From Priapulus caudatus (Eukaryota > Priapulida > Priapulimorpha > Priapulimorphida > Priapulidae), in contig NW_014577143.1 of NCBI RefSeq assembly GCF_000485595.1, forward strand, positions 174,377 through 212,492: a DNA stretch of 38,116 nucleotides, read 5' to 3'. Each line of letters begins with the position of its first letter. Positions within the stretch are counted from its first letter, which is position 1. This document shows positions 1 to 10,400 of this stretch, one piece after another. The notes below the pieces were generated by a model. It worked only from the letters and a program-made list of their open reading frames with translations, had not been told where the DNA came from and ran no database searches. The position numbers were made by a program, and so were the translations under genes.

Positions 1-1
1 G

Positions 2-65
<64 letters not shown>

Positions 66-86
66 GGTGTGTGTGCGTGCGTACAT
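1..86. repeat. (GTGC)n microsatellite
   Basis: A GTGC tetranucleotide runs almost perfectly for about 64 bases and then decays into GTGTGCGTGCGTAC. It lies in the intron left of the first visible HEATR1 exon. It gives open cysteine/arginine/valine reading frames that are artefacts of the repeat. Confidence 0.95.
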
Positions 87-315
87 ACATGTGTTTAGAA
101 AAAATACTAGCATCATTTTAAAAGAATTTTACATGCATTTGAAGTGGTTCTCTTCTTGTTATCCGTCCAAATGTATAATGTCGTCACAACATTAACAATT
201 CAATCATAAACAATATGATCAGATTTCCTATCTATTCTTTCATGCATGGAGTTTTAGTTGCACGAATTGAGTGCTCTGTGGCAATGTGTGTGAAATATGA
301 TTGCACTGTTTGCAG

Positions 316-3300
316 CTGATGATCGCTGGAGGAAGTCTGGTGCTGGGCCTGCAGCATCCCATAGCAGTCGTGCGATGCCTCGCGGTGAAGCAGTTGTACA
401 AAGCTTGGAGGCTGAAACAGGTACGTGTCTTGTAGCGTGCGTGTCGCGTCAGTGCGACAATGTTTCACCGAAAAACATCTATGCGTGCCGCTGCGTTGCT
501 CTACCTGCAATTACTCTATGCAGCGAAGATTCTGGGATGTGAAAGATGGTCGAGTTATTTTCAGGTGAAAGTGTGCTGATGATATTTAGGTAGATTTAGG
601 TTGGCCTAATTATCAGCTATATCTAGTCAGGCCACCTCTGCTTGAATGCATGCACGTAAATAGTGCCATTTGCATAGTTATGTATGCATAGTTAGTTATG
701 TATAAGTCTGCTCTGATAAACTCCGCTGGTAAGCATGCCTACTCCCACTATTGATCACGTTGTTTCTGTCCTCGTGATATTGAGATTCTACTTTTTCCCT
801 AGATCACGGATGACGGTTTTGTTCGAGAGGCTATCTTGGCTCGACTAGCAGACGAAGATGACACCGTCGTTTACACTGTCCTTAACGATGAGGTATAGGG
901 AATTGTTATGGCGTCATAGACAAATACTACTAAAGTGTGTGTGTAGCGCTTGGTTGAAGAAATCATGATATTATTCCATTATGATATTCTATGACCTATG
1001 CAAGTTATGATCTTTTTTGATTTCGATGTGTATGACCACTATTTACATAATATATATGATAAAGTAAAATATAAATGTCACAAATTGGAATAAGAAAGAA
1101 GCATTGAGTGTTCATGCACAAAGTTAATGTAATCTATTCTGATAGCATTGTATCTAAAATAATTAGAATGCCTTTGGGGTGAGTTTTGAGTAGTGATATT
1201 CAAGTGATAGAATATGCCATTTAAGAGGTAATGGTACATTACTTTACTTTTATTTAATATTCTTTTGCCAGCAATTTTGGAGCATTAAGGACAGTGACCA
1301 GCTGTTTCACACACTGGTGGGCCTTACACACAGGCCACATTGGTATGCATATTCTATACCCATGACTATTTCTTTAATGCAATATATCTTATATGCACTT
1401 AAAGTATTTATAAATGTTAATAAGCGAGCTGCCATTGAATCATAAAAATATCGCCTGCTTTACGCTATAGGCTGCGCGGTATATGTTCATCTCCGTTACA
1501 ACTTTGTTGTTCTGCTGCAGGGGTAAAGTGCAGCGTCGGTCGCTGATGCTCTTATGTTCAGCTGAGCTGACAGTTGAACAGCCCGATATGCTCGCCGCTC
1601 TAGTGATGCGCCACGTGTTGGTCACCACCAACTCACGAAAGCTCGCGAAATCAATAACGTCGTCCGCATTTGCTCGTCAGCACCCTCTGTTGGCAGGTTT
1701 GCAAAAAGGTGCGCGTTGTTGGTATCCCCGCTGCGCATGCGTTGCTGTATAGATCTCTTCTAGCTTTTTAGAGGAATTGGGGGCTTCATTACCTGGCATT
1801 TATTTGTGCTTGTGTAAACCATGCATGGTTGTATCCATTTACTCGTCATAACGTTCTGGCGGCAAGGTGTGGTTTGGAAAGTTTGTGTGTGGCTACAATA
1901 TCGATCTCTTTATGGTCATAGTGCTGCCGGATTCGTTTTGTCAGACTGTTCATGTCGAGAAAATAAAAAAAAGTATTCAAGTGCTTATTTTTAGATTTGT
2001 ATGTGTTCTCTGTGGTACGTGTTTCTGTAATATCTTTGGTGTGTACACAAGGCGATTGACTGACGATGTCACAATTCATTTAGGTGCTTGGGCGGATGCC
2101 TTGGGAAAGGTGGAGTCAAAGTCGGAAGTGACGGAGGCATATAAGAGCGAGGTGAACCTGACACTAGTTCAGCACGTGAGCGACGCCGTACTGGCCATGG
2201 AATCATCCGAGCGTGCGAGAACGGTAATCAGTCTACAAGGAATTGCCATTTGTTAATGACTTCTTCAGTAAAATTAATAAATATTCATAATGCCGGATGC
2301 GATGTGACATTAATGCTGGTGCGAAAATTGCCTCGAGTTAAGTTGACGTCGTGCAACAATACAGAATGAAACTCCATGAAATTGGAGGACCCTCGGTTAT
2401 ATGTACCCTATCGATAATAAGTAATCAATGGTCAGTAAAATTCATAAATATTCGTAATGCTGGATGTGATATGACGTTAAAGCTGGTGCGAACATTGTCT
2501 TGAGACAGAATGACGTCGTGCAACAATGAAGAATGAAGCTCGATGAAACTGGAGGCCCCCCGTTACATGTACCCTACTGATTAACATGTGATGATAATGC
2601 ATCTCAAAATTGTGATGATCGTTCGTGTGTTCTCAAAATTGTGCTTATCGTTCGTGTGTTCTCAAAATTGTGCTTATCGTTCGTGTGTTCTCAAAATTGT
2701 GCTGATCGCTTGTTATAGTTGGAGGTATTGGTCGCTGCTGCGGCGGAGGCGGTTCCCCGTCAGATGGCGCTGAGGTGGCTTGTCATGAGTGTGCTGTGTC
2801 ACGTGTTGTCTCGGAGCGAAGCGGACGAGGAGAGGGTGCAGGTTGGATCTGCCCTGCTCGCTCTGCTCACCGCAGTTGTGGAGACAGGGAAACTGGTGAG
2901 TATTTAGCGAAAATATCAGTGTGTATGCCCGGCGCACACGTGAGTTATTTTACTCAAGTAAAATGACGCATGAGTCATTTTACTCACGTGTGCGGCGGAA
3001 TTTTCGTTGAGTAAGAATGACGATTTCGTTCGTGTAATTTGACTCATGTGTCATTTTACTTGAGTAAAATACCTGACGTGTGTGCAGGGCTTTAGTAACT
3101 GAAGTTACGCGCAAGCGCGACAGTATTATTCTCTATAATATTAGTAGAGTGCTAAAATGCGCTGTAAACTCGCTGAACACGAGGGGATTGAGTGATTTTA
3201 CGTTCATGTTACCCGTTTCCTCATTCCCTATTTTCGAAGCAGCCGTGTTGTTCTGCTGTAATGCCAAAATCCATGCGTGCGTGTATGTGTTTGTACTATG

Positions 3301-4387
3301 CATGTGTGAGTGTGTGTATGTGTTTGTACTATGCGTGTGTGAGTGTGCGTATATGTGTTTGTACTATGTGTGTGTGAGTGTGTGTATGGGTTTATACTAT
3401 GCGTGTGTAAGTGTGTGTATGTGTTTGTACTATGTGTGTGTGAGTGTGTGTATGTGTTTGTACTATGCATGTGCCATGTGTGAATGTGTGTATGTGTTTG
3501 TACTGTGCGTGTGTGAATGTGCGTATGTGTTTGTAACTTTGTACTATGTGTGTGTGAGTGTGTGTATGTGTTTGTACTATGCATGTCTGAGTGTGTGTAT
3601 GTGTTTGTACTCAGGGATCTGGCAGCACGCGAGAAAGACAAGGATAGATCTGTTACTACGTCTGGCGACATCTTCACACAGCTGAAGTCCGACGTATTCC
3701 CCTTCGAAGTCGTTCGCTCCATGACGGAAACGCTCGTAAAAAACATCTCTCTTCCAGAAGAGTTTAAAAGTACGTATGCAGTCGGGATTATTTGCATTGT
3801 GCTTTTTATAGTGCTTTATATAGTTATTGTTTCATGTGCTATGTTTTTTTAGTCATAAAAACATCTGATATATACTAATATCTGCATTGCTTGTGTTGAA
3901 TGTAAAAGGTGAGAGTATAAAAAGCCTGAACATAATTGAAACTTTTGTATGTGCTATTCTAGGCATTGCAGAATATGGTAATAGTTATTATTTATATCTC
4001 ATTCATACATCCCCTATATATATATGAGTATATTATATTGTATATGAGCATGTATATGAATATTGTATATGAGCATGTCTACTGCAGGTAAAGTCTGGTG
4101 GTGCACCATGGCAGACGAGCATTTATCACTGCAGAAATCCGTTTCCATGGTGATAAAGCTGTACAGCTTCCTCACCACACATGCCAGTGAGGGCCATCAC
4201 GTGGCAGAATTCAGAGAGCTCTCACAGATGTTTTTTAAGGTTATCAAAGTTTTGCACATATTGATATAGCACAGAATATAATAAAATATTTATATAATAT
4301 ATAATATAATATATTATCTAATGTAAGAACCAAGTATACATACTAAGAATATACCAAGAACTACTTATGTACTTAATAATTTATGTG

Positions 4388-4418
<31 letters not shown>

Positions 4419-6289
4419 TGAGAGAGAGAGAAGTAAATATGTATATGAAAAGCAGGAACAGTATGTGGTATCGCATATATATTATATTAATATAATCAAC
4501 CAGCTAATCGATCTGTTCTTTGCAGGACCACTTTGGTGGTAAAACGATGCTGCTCTCATTTCTGGGCAATATTTGGGCCAGTGGCGCCCCCTACAGTGAG
4601 ACACCAGCAGTCCAGGAAATTACGCCCATCATGAAGATACGAGCTTTGCACATCGGCAAGGTTGCGCTTGAGATGGCCACCAAAAATGATGTTTTGACTG
4701 CATTGTCAATTTCTAGCGATGGTGTGTTTAAAGCACAGAGTCTCAAATCTTAACTTTTAAAGAACGCATTAGAAATAAGCAGCTAAAGTACAATCATACT
4801 GTAATTTGTAAAGCGAGTTGGGTGGTGATTTTATCTCATGCTATATCTCTGCTACATACAGCAGCTAAGACGAACGCTATGTGTTTTTCGGTTTTTCCTA
4901 GTCTGTCATCATTGTCGCTCGTGAGTGACAAAGTAACTATTTGATTATTTGTTATTAAATGTTAACACGACACAGGTACACTTACTGAACTATTGTTTCC
5001 TTACTTTACTATAGTGCTGCCATCTCTCCTAGTGGCATTGGCATCGCCTCTTCAACCAATCAGGAGCTGCACTCTACAATGTCTGCAAACAGTTAATTCT
5101 GTGTGCAAGGACGACAATTATACTAATAGTGTATTGATAAAGGCTCTCTGCGAGAGAGCTGAGGAAATAATAGCTGACAGGAACTATTTACCTCAGGTAT
5201 AGCTGTTTTTGTATTTTATGTGTTGTCAATTTATGATGTCGTATATGTATGTGTTACTATGAATACTAATATATATATATATACATGATGTTAATTGTCT
5301 TAGTTTTGCTCAACTGTTCTCTGTAGAGGGGTTTTTATTTGTGTGCCACAGCTGTTCCGCGATCTGTTTTCCAACGATGTTGCATCCCCGCAAAAAAGGA
5401 GGAAGTCTGTATCAAAATCCAAGATGGGCTCCAAAGTATTGGAGGGAATCGTCCTGTGTGCATCCAGTGAGGAAACTTCCGACTTTGTGCAGGAGAAACT
5501 ACTCTGGTGTCTATCTGAACTCAACAGCAATGTAAGTTTAAGCTGTTTCAGGTAGCTCTGATGCTATATTCAGTTAGAAAAGCACCCACGTGCCACCTTT
5601 TACCCCATGTAGTGGCCACGAGTGCATGCGTTCGTGCATGCATGTGCGCACGTGTGTGTGCAAATTTCATTCTAAAGATCAGACATACTTGTTTACGTTT
5701 ACTAAATTATACAGGATTAGAATGTTCATGTTTAATTGTTAAATTGTTTTGTAGGTTGTTTCTATATAAACGAATTAGCATTAGTTTCTTGTTGCAACAG
5801 TTTAGGAAGCATTGATTTCCACAAGTAGTGCATGCTGTGTATGAGCATGGTAGCAAATATTACAATTAAATTTACAAAGTCAAAATTATAATTGTTAACA
5901 CTGTTAGGACGTCAGGGCGCCATGACTACCTCGTCAAGGCGTTTGCATAACGAGCGTCAACGCTGATGCTGTTGATTGGTGAGAAACCCATTCGGCATCC
6001 TCGTTTATTTATGCTTGTTTACCTTGTTTACTTGTTGTCGTCGCAGGAAGTGCTGTTACTTCTACAACCGCCGCTCGCACGCCTGGTGGCCCTGGCGAGG
6101 GACGACTCAGCCAGCATGAGCCGACACCAGGTGGCGTCGCTGCAGTTCATCCTGCGGAAGTTCACGGAGCTTACGGCCGGCATTCTGAGCGTGGAGTTGG
6201 AGCTGTTCCAGCTGTTCCAACAAGCGCTGCTCACCCCCCGTCGACCTCAGGCGGACATGCTCAGCCCGCAGGCGATGGCATTTGCTCAG
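316..6289 (+). CDS. HEATR1: HEATR1 (BAP28/Utp10), 5'-partial: exons 1-12 of the visible gene
   Basis: HEATR1 is a large nucleolar HEAT-repeat protein of the t-UTP part of the SSU processome, needed for Pol I transcription and 18S pre-rRNA processing (family knowledge). Exons read from splice sites and frame: 316-420, 803-892, 1272-1342, 1521-1696, 2084-2223, 2719-2895, 3615-3769, 4088-4239, 4526-4721, 5015-5196, 5352-5531, 6047-6289. Landmarks matching the human protein: GFVREAILARLADEDDTVV (exon 2), HPLLAGAWADALGKV across exons 4/5, VWW at the start of exon 8, IRSCTLQCLQ (exon 10). All junction phases agree except exon 6 to exon 7: exon 6 ends in phase 0, but the open frame of exon 7 needs two preceding bases, so a small exon may be missed or a boundary is wrong. 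About the first 490 residues, including the N-terminal U3snoRNP10-type region, lie outside the window. The predicted product of all 34 exons is about 1,684 residues, close to the 1,655 of the matching human segment. Confidence 0.96.
2266..2583. repeat. Two-copy tandem duplication inside HEATR1 intron 5
   Basis: A unit of about 160 bases beginning CAGTAAAATT occurs at 2266-2432 and again at 2433-2583. The copies share blocks such as GACGTCGTGCAACAAT and ACATGTACCCTA and differ by scattered substitutions and small indels. There is no open frame across it. Confidence 0.85.
2601..2709. repeat. 29-bp tandem repeat, about four units
   Basis: The unit TCTCAAAATTGTGCTTATCG plus TTCGTGTGT is repeated nearly perfectly, ending a few bases before the acceptor of HEATR1 exon 6 (exon starts 2719). 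The array therefore replaces the usual polypyrimidine-rich end of the intron. Confidence 0.9.
2927..3090. mobile_element. MITE-like palindromic element in HEATR1 intron 6
   Basis: The ends are inverted: left GCCCGGCGCACACGTGAG, right CTGACGTGTGTGCAGGGC. Inside them TTTTACTCAAGTAAAATGAC is followed by its inverse. The element is about 164 bp and has no coding capacity. The termini resemble those of the Harbinger-type MITE at 34646-35085 (AGCCTGGCGCACATTGC). I do not see a clean target-site duplication, so the superfamily is only inferred. Confidence 0.7.
3266..3612. repeat. 33-35-bp GT-rich minisatellite
   Basis: About ten diverged units of the form TTTGTACTATGCGTGTGTGA plus GTGTGTATGTG end directly at the exon 7 acceptor (CAG at 3612-3614). 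Several frames stay open through it on both strands only because of composition; they should not be called genes. Confidence 0.93.
4388..4431. repeat. (TA)n followed by (GA)n microsatellite
   Basis: An alternating TA run passes into GAGAGAGAGTGAGAGAGAGA within HEATR1 intron 8. The surrounding intron is A/T-rich with no other signal. Confidence 0.85.
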
Positions 6290-6344
6290 GTGTGTTGTTG
6301 CGTGTGCTTGAAGCATATATGACATGACAGCACAGATACATGAC

Positions 6345-7097
6345 TAGTGGTGTTCCGATTAATCGAGTTCGTCAATCATTACTCGTTTGGGCTGCCGAGT
6401 TGATTAATCGAGTAGAAAATCGGACGACCGAGTACAACTCGAACGTTGTTTTGTTTTTTTGTTTTTTCCCCAGATTTGACACAAGTACATACATTTACAC
6501 ATATACTACTAAACACGGTGTGGTGTAAATTTTTAAGGAACTAAGCGACTGTTTCCTGAAAATCAAGCCTAATCCTAAATTTTCCTACATCTTTTCAACT
6601 TATTTCCTAAATTAAAGCATTTAAAAAAAATTCTAGGGACCCTTTTTTGTTCATATTATGGACAACTTATGGTTAAAAGTTTAGGTCCCAACTCTGCTGT
6701 TTCTGAGAAATAACAAAAAAAGCATTTTTGTATAAATTCACAATTTTTGCCGTCACTTAATTAGCGATGAATTTTTAATAAAAATTTTTCATCGATAGCA
6801 TAGAAAGACATCTCTCTTATGTAATGGATATGAGTTTGATTAAATTTGATGAGCAGTTATGTTGCAATGCCCTTTAGAGTGTTACCCGTCCGTAACCTTA
6901 ACAGTATCTTTAATTTACTTACCATTAAATACTAGCTACACATACAATAATGTCAATATTTCTTCGTAATACACCGGTTGTGTCGACGATGACGCGGCAT
7001 CACTGCCGCAATCTAAAATGATCGATGATTAATCGATCATCGGTCGTTTTGTAAAACCGATGATCGATCATGAAATTTGGACCGATCTTCAACACTA
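6345..7097. mobile_element. Non-autonomous hAT-like transposon in HEATR1 intron 12
   Basis: A 753-bp insertion is flanked by the exact 8-bp direct repeat TACATGAC (6337-6344 and 7098-7105), the length hAT transposases generate. It starts TAGTGGTGTTCCGATTAATC and ends ...GATCTTCAACACTA, so the ends form a short imperfect inverted repeat (TAGTGGTGTT versus TAGTGTT). Sub-terminal GATTAATCGA and ATCGATCATCGG blocks recur in both orientations near each end. No transposase frame is present, so it must have moved in trans. Confidence 0.8.
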
Positions 7098-7124
7098 TAC
7101 ATGACACAGCGACTGGTGCATGTA

Positions 7125-7126
7125 AA

Positions 7127-7178
<52 letters not shown>

Positions 7179-7180
7179 CA
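7125..7180. repeat. (CGCA)n microsatellite
   Basis: About 13 copies of CGCA lie 20 bases downstream of the hAT-like insertion and 230 bases upstream of HEATR1 exon 13. The 7200-7400 stretch that follows is A/T-rich with short GTGAATAATA iterations and no gene. Confidence 0.95.
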
Positions 7181-7406
7181 CGTGTAGCGAGTAGTAACAA
7201 CACATCACGTCATTTACAATCGGCGCCCGTAAAAAAATGTAAAAAAAAGTTAAAAGTAATAGTAGCACGATATATAATAATATCAGGAGTAAATAGTAAT
7301 AGATTATTAGTGAATAATAGTGAATATATAATAGTGAATATAGTGAATAATAGTCTATTATTATATATATGATCTGTAATATACCGTCGTTTCGTTTGCC
7401 CCGCAG

Positions 7407-10400
7407 CTGACGAAGCTGGCGTTTGCGGCGATGTCGCCCGCCGCACAGCAGACGTTGCTCGCGACCTTGATCGACCTTCTCGTCGACGGCACGGACGCCG
7501 ACGTTGTCGACGACGTCCGACGCGCGCTCAAGACGATCGCACTCGACGCGCCGCGCCTCGTCGCGGAGATCGACAAGCTGCTGCGGCTCTACGCGACAGA
7601 GGGCGCCACCATACGCAAGCCGAGGAGCGCGCGCGTGACGCGGGCGGCGGCCGAACGCGGCGACGCGGTTGCCATGGAGACGGGTGCGTGGCTGGAGGGG
7701 GTGGGGTGCGGTGGATCTGTGTTCGCGCGAGGGGTGGGGGTGGGTGAAGGAGGGGAAGGTTGGATCGGTAGAGTAGTTTGTTGGTTCTGTCGACTGCAGA
7801 CGCTTCCACTTGTCGCTTGTAGTGATGCAGTTTTACATGTGTCACGGGGAAGCATTCCTTTAGAGGCAGCCTGATGTATAATCTAGAGTCTTGTAGATCT
7901 ACTTCGTCTTTGTGGTCGGTATTGTAATTGTTGGATTTGTATGGGGTAACTCATGCTTCGTTCGTGTTTTGCAGCATTGTTGTCTTATTAATTACAAGGA
8001 CTATCTTCCAGAAAAAACATGGTCCGTGTAACGGTGAACTGGAAAATTAATTTCACAAAATTACTAGCTAGCTTGATGCTGTAAATATCATTATATAAAT
8101 ATTGCATTGCCTAGTGCTGTGCTTGGTTATAATTGATAATACGTTTCTGAATAAAATGGTGTTTGTTTTACAGAGACCAGTGAGTCTACCACCCCACTGA
8201 TTGACGATAGGCCGTGGCGACGAGTGATATTGATCTTAGAGGTCATGCACCAGAAGAAAAAAATACGCAATATCCAGCTGCTTGTGCCCTGTCTGTTCAC
8301 CCTACTCGGAAGGTGCGTGTGTGGAATCTCCTACATACAAGTATCTCATGCATTTTAGCATTAGAAGGAATAAATTAAAAGAAAAAAATTACATAGCCAG
8401 CTGCTTGTGCCGTCTCTGTTCAACCTACTTAGACGGTGCGTACATGGCATCTCCCAAGCACAAGTATCTTGTGCATTTAAGATTAGATTAGGCTCTAAGC
8501 TGTCAATAAGTCTACATTTTTACTTCACGATCTGTAAGATGTATTCTTATGTATTTCATTTAGTGTGGCTATACTATCCGCACAGGTTAGCATTTATGCG
8601 CACATTTTAGTACTAGCTTTAGCTCTAAGCTGTCAATGAGTCTATGGATACATACCGATATATTTCAGTTATTTAGTGTAGCTATATACTATCCACACAG
8701 GTGCCTAGAGATGGAGGTGACGCCATCTAGCGAGTACGTGAAACAGCTGCTGCTGTCGTGCATTCATCGCATCTCCTACGTGCAACTATCTCGTGTATTT
8801 TAGCATCAGAATTGGCTCTAAGCTGTCGATAAATCTACGGATTCATTCCGATCTATTCTCGTTATTCGACTGTGTGTGTGACTGTACTATCTGCGCAGGT
8901 GCCTAGAGATGGAGGTGACGCCATCTAGCGAGTACGTGAAACAACTGCTGCTGTCGTGCGTGCAGCACGCGTGCACGCGTCTGTCGCCCGACCACGCGCC
9001 CGTCGACGCCACCACGCTCGCGCCGCGCCAGTTTAACGTCGAGCTTGTTGTCGCGTGCATCCGTGGCTCGGCGAACCCTCTCACGCACCAGCACGCACTC
9101 ATGCTGCTCACAGTCGCTGCACAGATGTTCCCCGTGAGTGCTTTGTGCTTTATACTGTACTTTGTATGGTGTCCGTAGGGGAAGGGGAAGTGTACGGGAA
9201 GGGCGTATACGTGGCTGTTTGTCGGGAAGGTGGGAAGATATTTTTTATAGAACCTTCTCACGCACCAGGATGCGCTCATGCTGCTCACAGTCGCTGCACA
9301 GATGTTCCCAGTGAGTCCTGCATTCCGTATGGTGTTCGTAGGGGAAGGGGAAGTGTACGGGAAGGGCGTATACGTGGCTGTTTGTCGGGAAGGTGAGAAG
9401 ATATTTTTTATAGAACCCTTCCACGCACCAGCACCAGCACCAGCACGCACTCATGCTGTTCACTGTCACTGCACAGATGTTCCCATTGAGTCTTGCACTC
9501 CGTATGGTGTCTGTAGGGGAAGGGGAAATGTACTGGAAGGGTTTATGTGTGTTTTTGTCGGGAATGTGGGAAGATATTTAAGGGTTTATATGTGTTTGTC
9601 TGGAATGTGGGAAGATATTTTATGGATTTATTTGTTTCCTGGTCAGGCAGGAGGATTTTTAAGTGTATATATATATAGTTGTTTCCTGGATAGGTGGGAG
9701 GATTTTTAATGGTTTTATTTATGTTTCCCGGAAACGTGGGAAATCTTTAAGGGTTTCTATGTGTTTAGCAGTCATGTGGGTAGCGGCTCGTCGGTTTAGG
9801 AAATTTTCAGTAGGTTTGAAAACCAGTATGAAGGTTTCTCTGTGGATTGCAATGGTGTGAGGAGTTTAAAAGGGTGTTATCAGGTTGCTAGAAGTGGGTC
9901 ACGTATGCATTCACCTTCGTTAATCAAGTCTTCAATATCGACGAATCATGATGCATGATCATGATCAATCAATGCTCTTGCCATTTTATATAATATCAAG
10001 ACCTAATCATTAATCATACATTAATTATTAGCTCTTGATAATATATACATCTTATAATAATATATCTCATAATAATATATCTCATAATAATATATCTCAT
10101 CAGCGTGTATGGTAAGTATTGACGGTACGCTATGGCGTTCTGTGACAGGTGCATGTGTTGCACAACATCATGTCCATATTCACCTTCATGGGAGCGAACC
10201 TGCTGCGACAGGACGATAGCTACAGCTTCCAAGTGATCAGCAACACTGTCAAGACGGTGATCCCTGCGATGGTGAAGGTACAATTAACTTGTTATACACG
10301 ATTATTCTCGTTTTGTGATAGTGGTTTACACATCTTATGCAAGGTCTCTTGGTCAAGCAAGGTCTTGGTTATGCAAGGTCAATTGGTATGTGATGATCGA

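Larger units (their letters stand above)
8313..8898. repeat. Iterated tandem duplications across HEATR1 intron 14
   Basis: Intron 14 is a mosaic of repeated pieces. The block TCTCCTACATACAAGTATCT ... CATTTTAGCATTAGA begins near 8328, near 8450 and near 8773. The block GCTCTAAGCTGTCAATAAGT ... ACTATCCGCACAG begins near 8490, 8627 and 8816. Each round carried along an exon edge with its splice site, giving exon 14' and the exon 15 fragment. Identity between copies is high, so the duplications look recent. Confidence 0.8.
9134..9530. repeat. Tandem intron-plus-exon-tail repeat in HEATR1 intron 15
   Basis: The unit GTGAGTCCTGCATTCCGTAT ... GGGAAGGGCGTATACGTGGC ... GATATTTTTTATAG occurs at 9134-9250 and 9311-9413, with a partial unit from 9486. 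Each unit is followed by an exon-15 tail copy, which shows that the unit of duplication was exon end plus downstream intron. Confidence 0.85.

Noticed and set aside
3080-3852. Long open frames with CVC/YVF or HTHT repeats on both strands
   Set aside because: They run through a GT-rich minisatellite and are open on both strands by composition; the only real coding part is the exon at 3615-3769.
7528-7855. Minus-strand proline/arginine-rich frames opposite HEATR1 exon 13
   Set aside because: Shadow of a G+C-rich coding exon whose plus-strand translation aligns with HEATR1.
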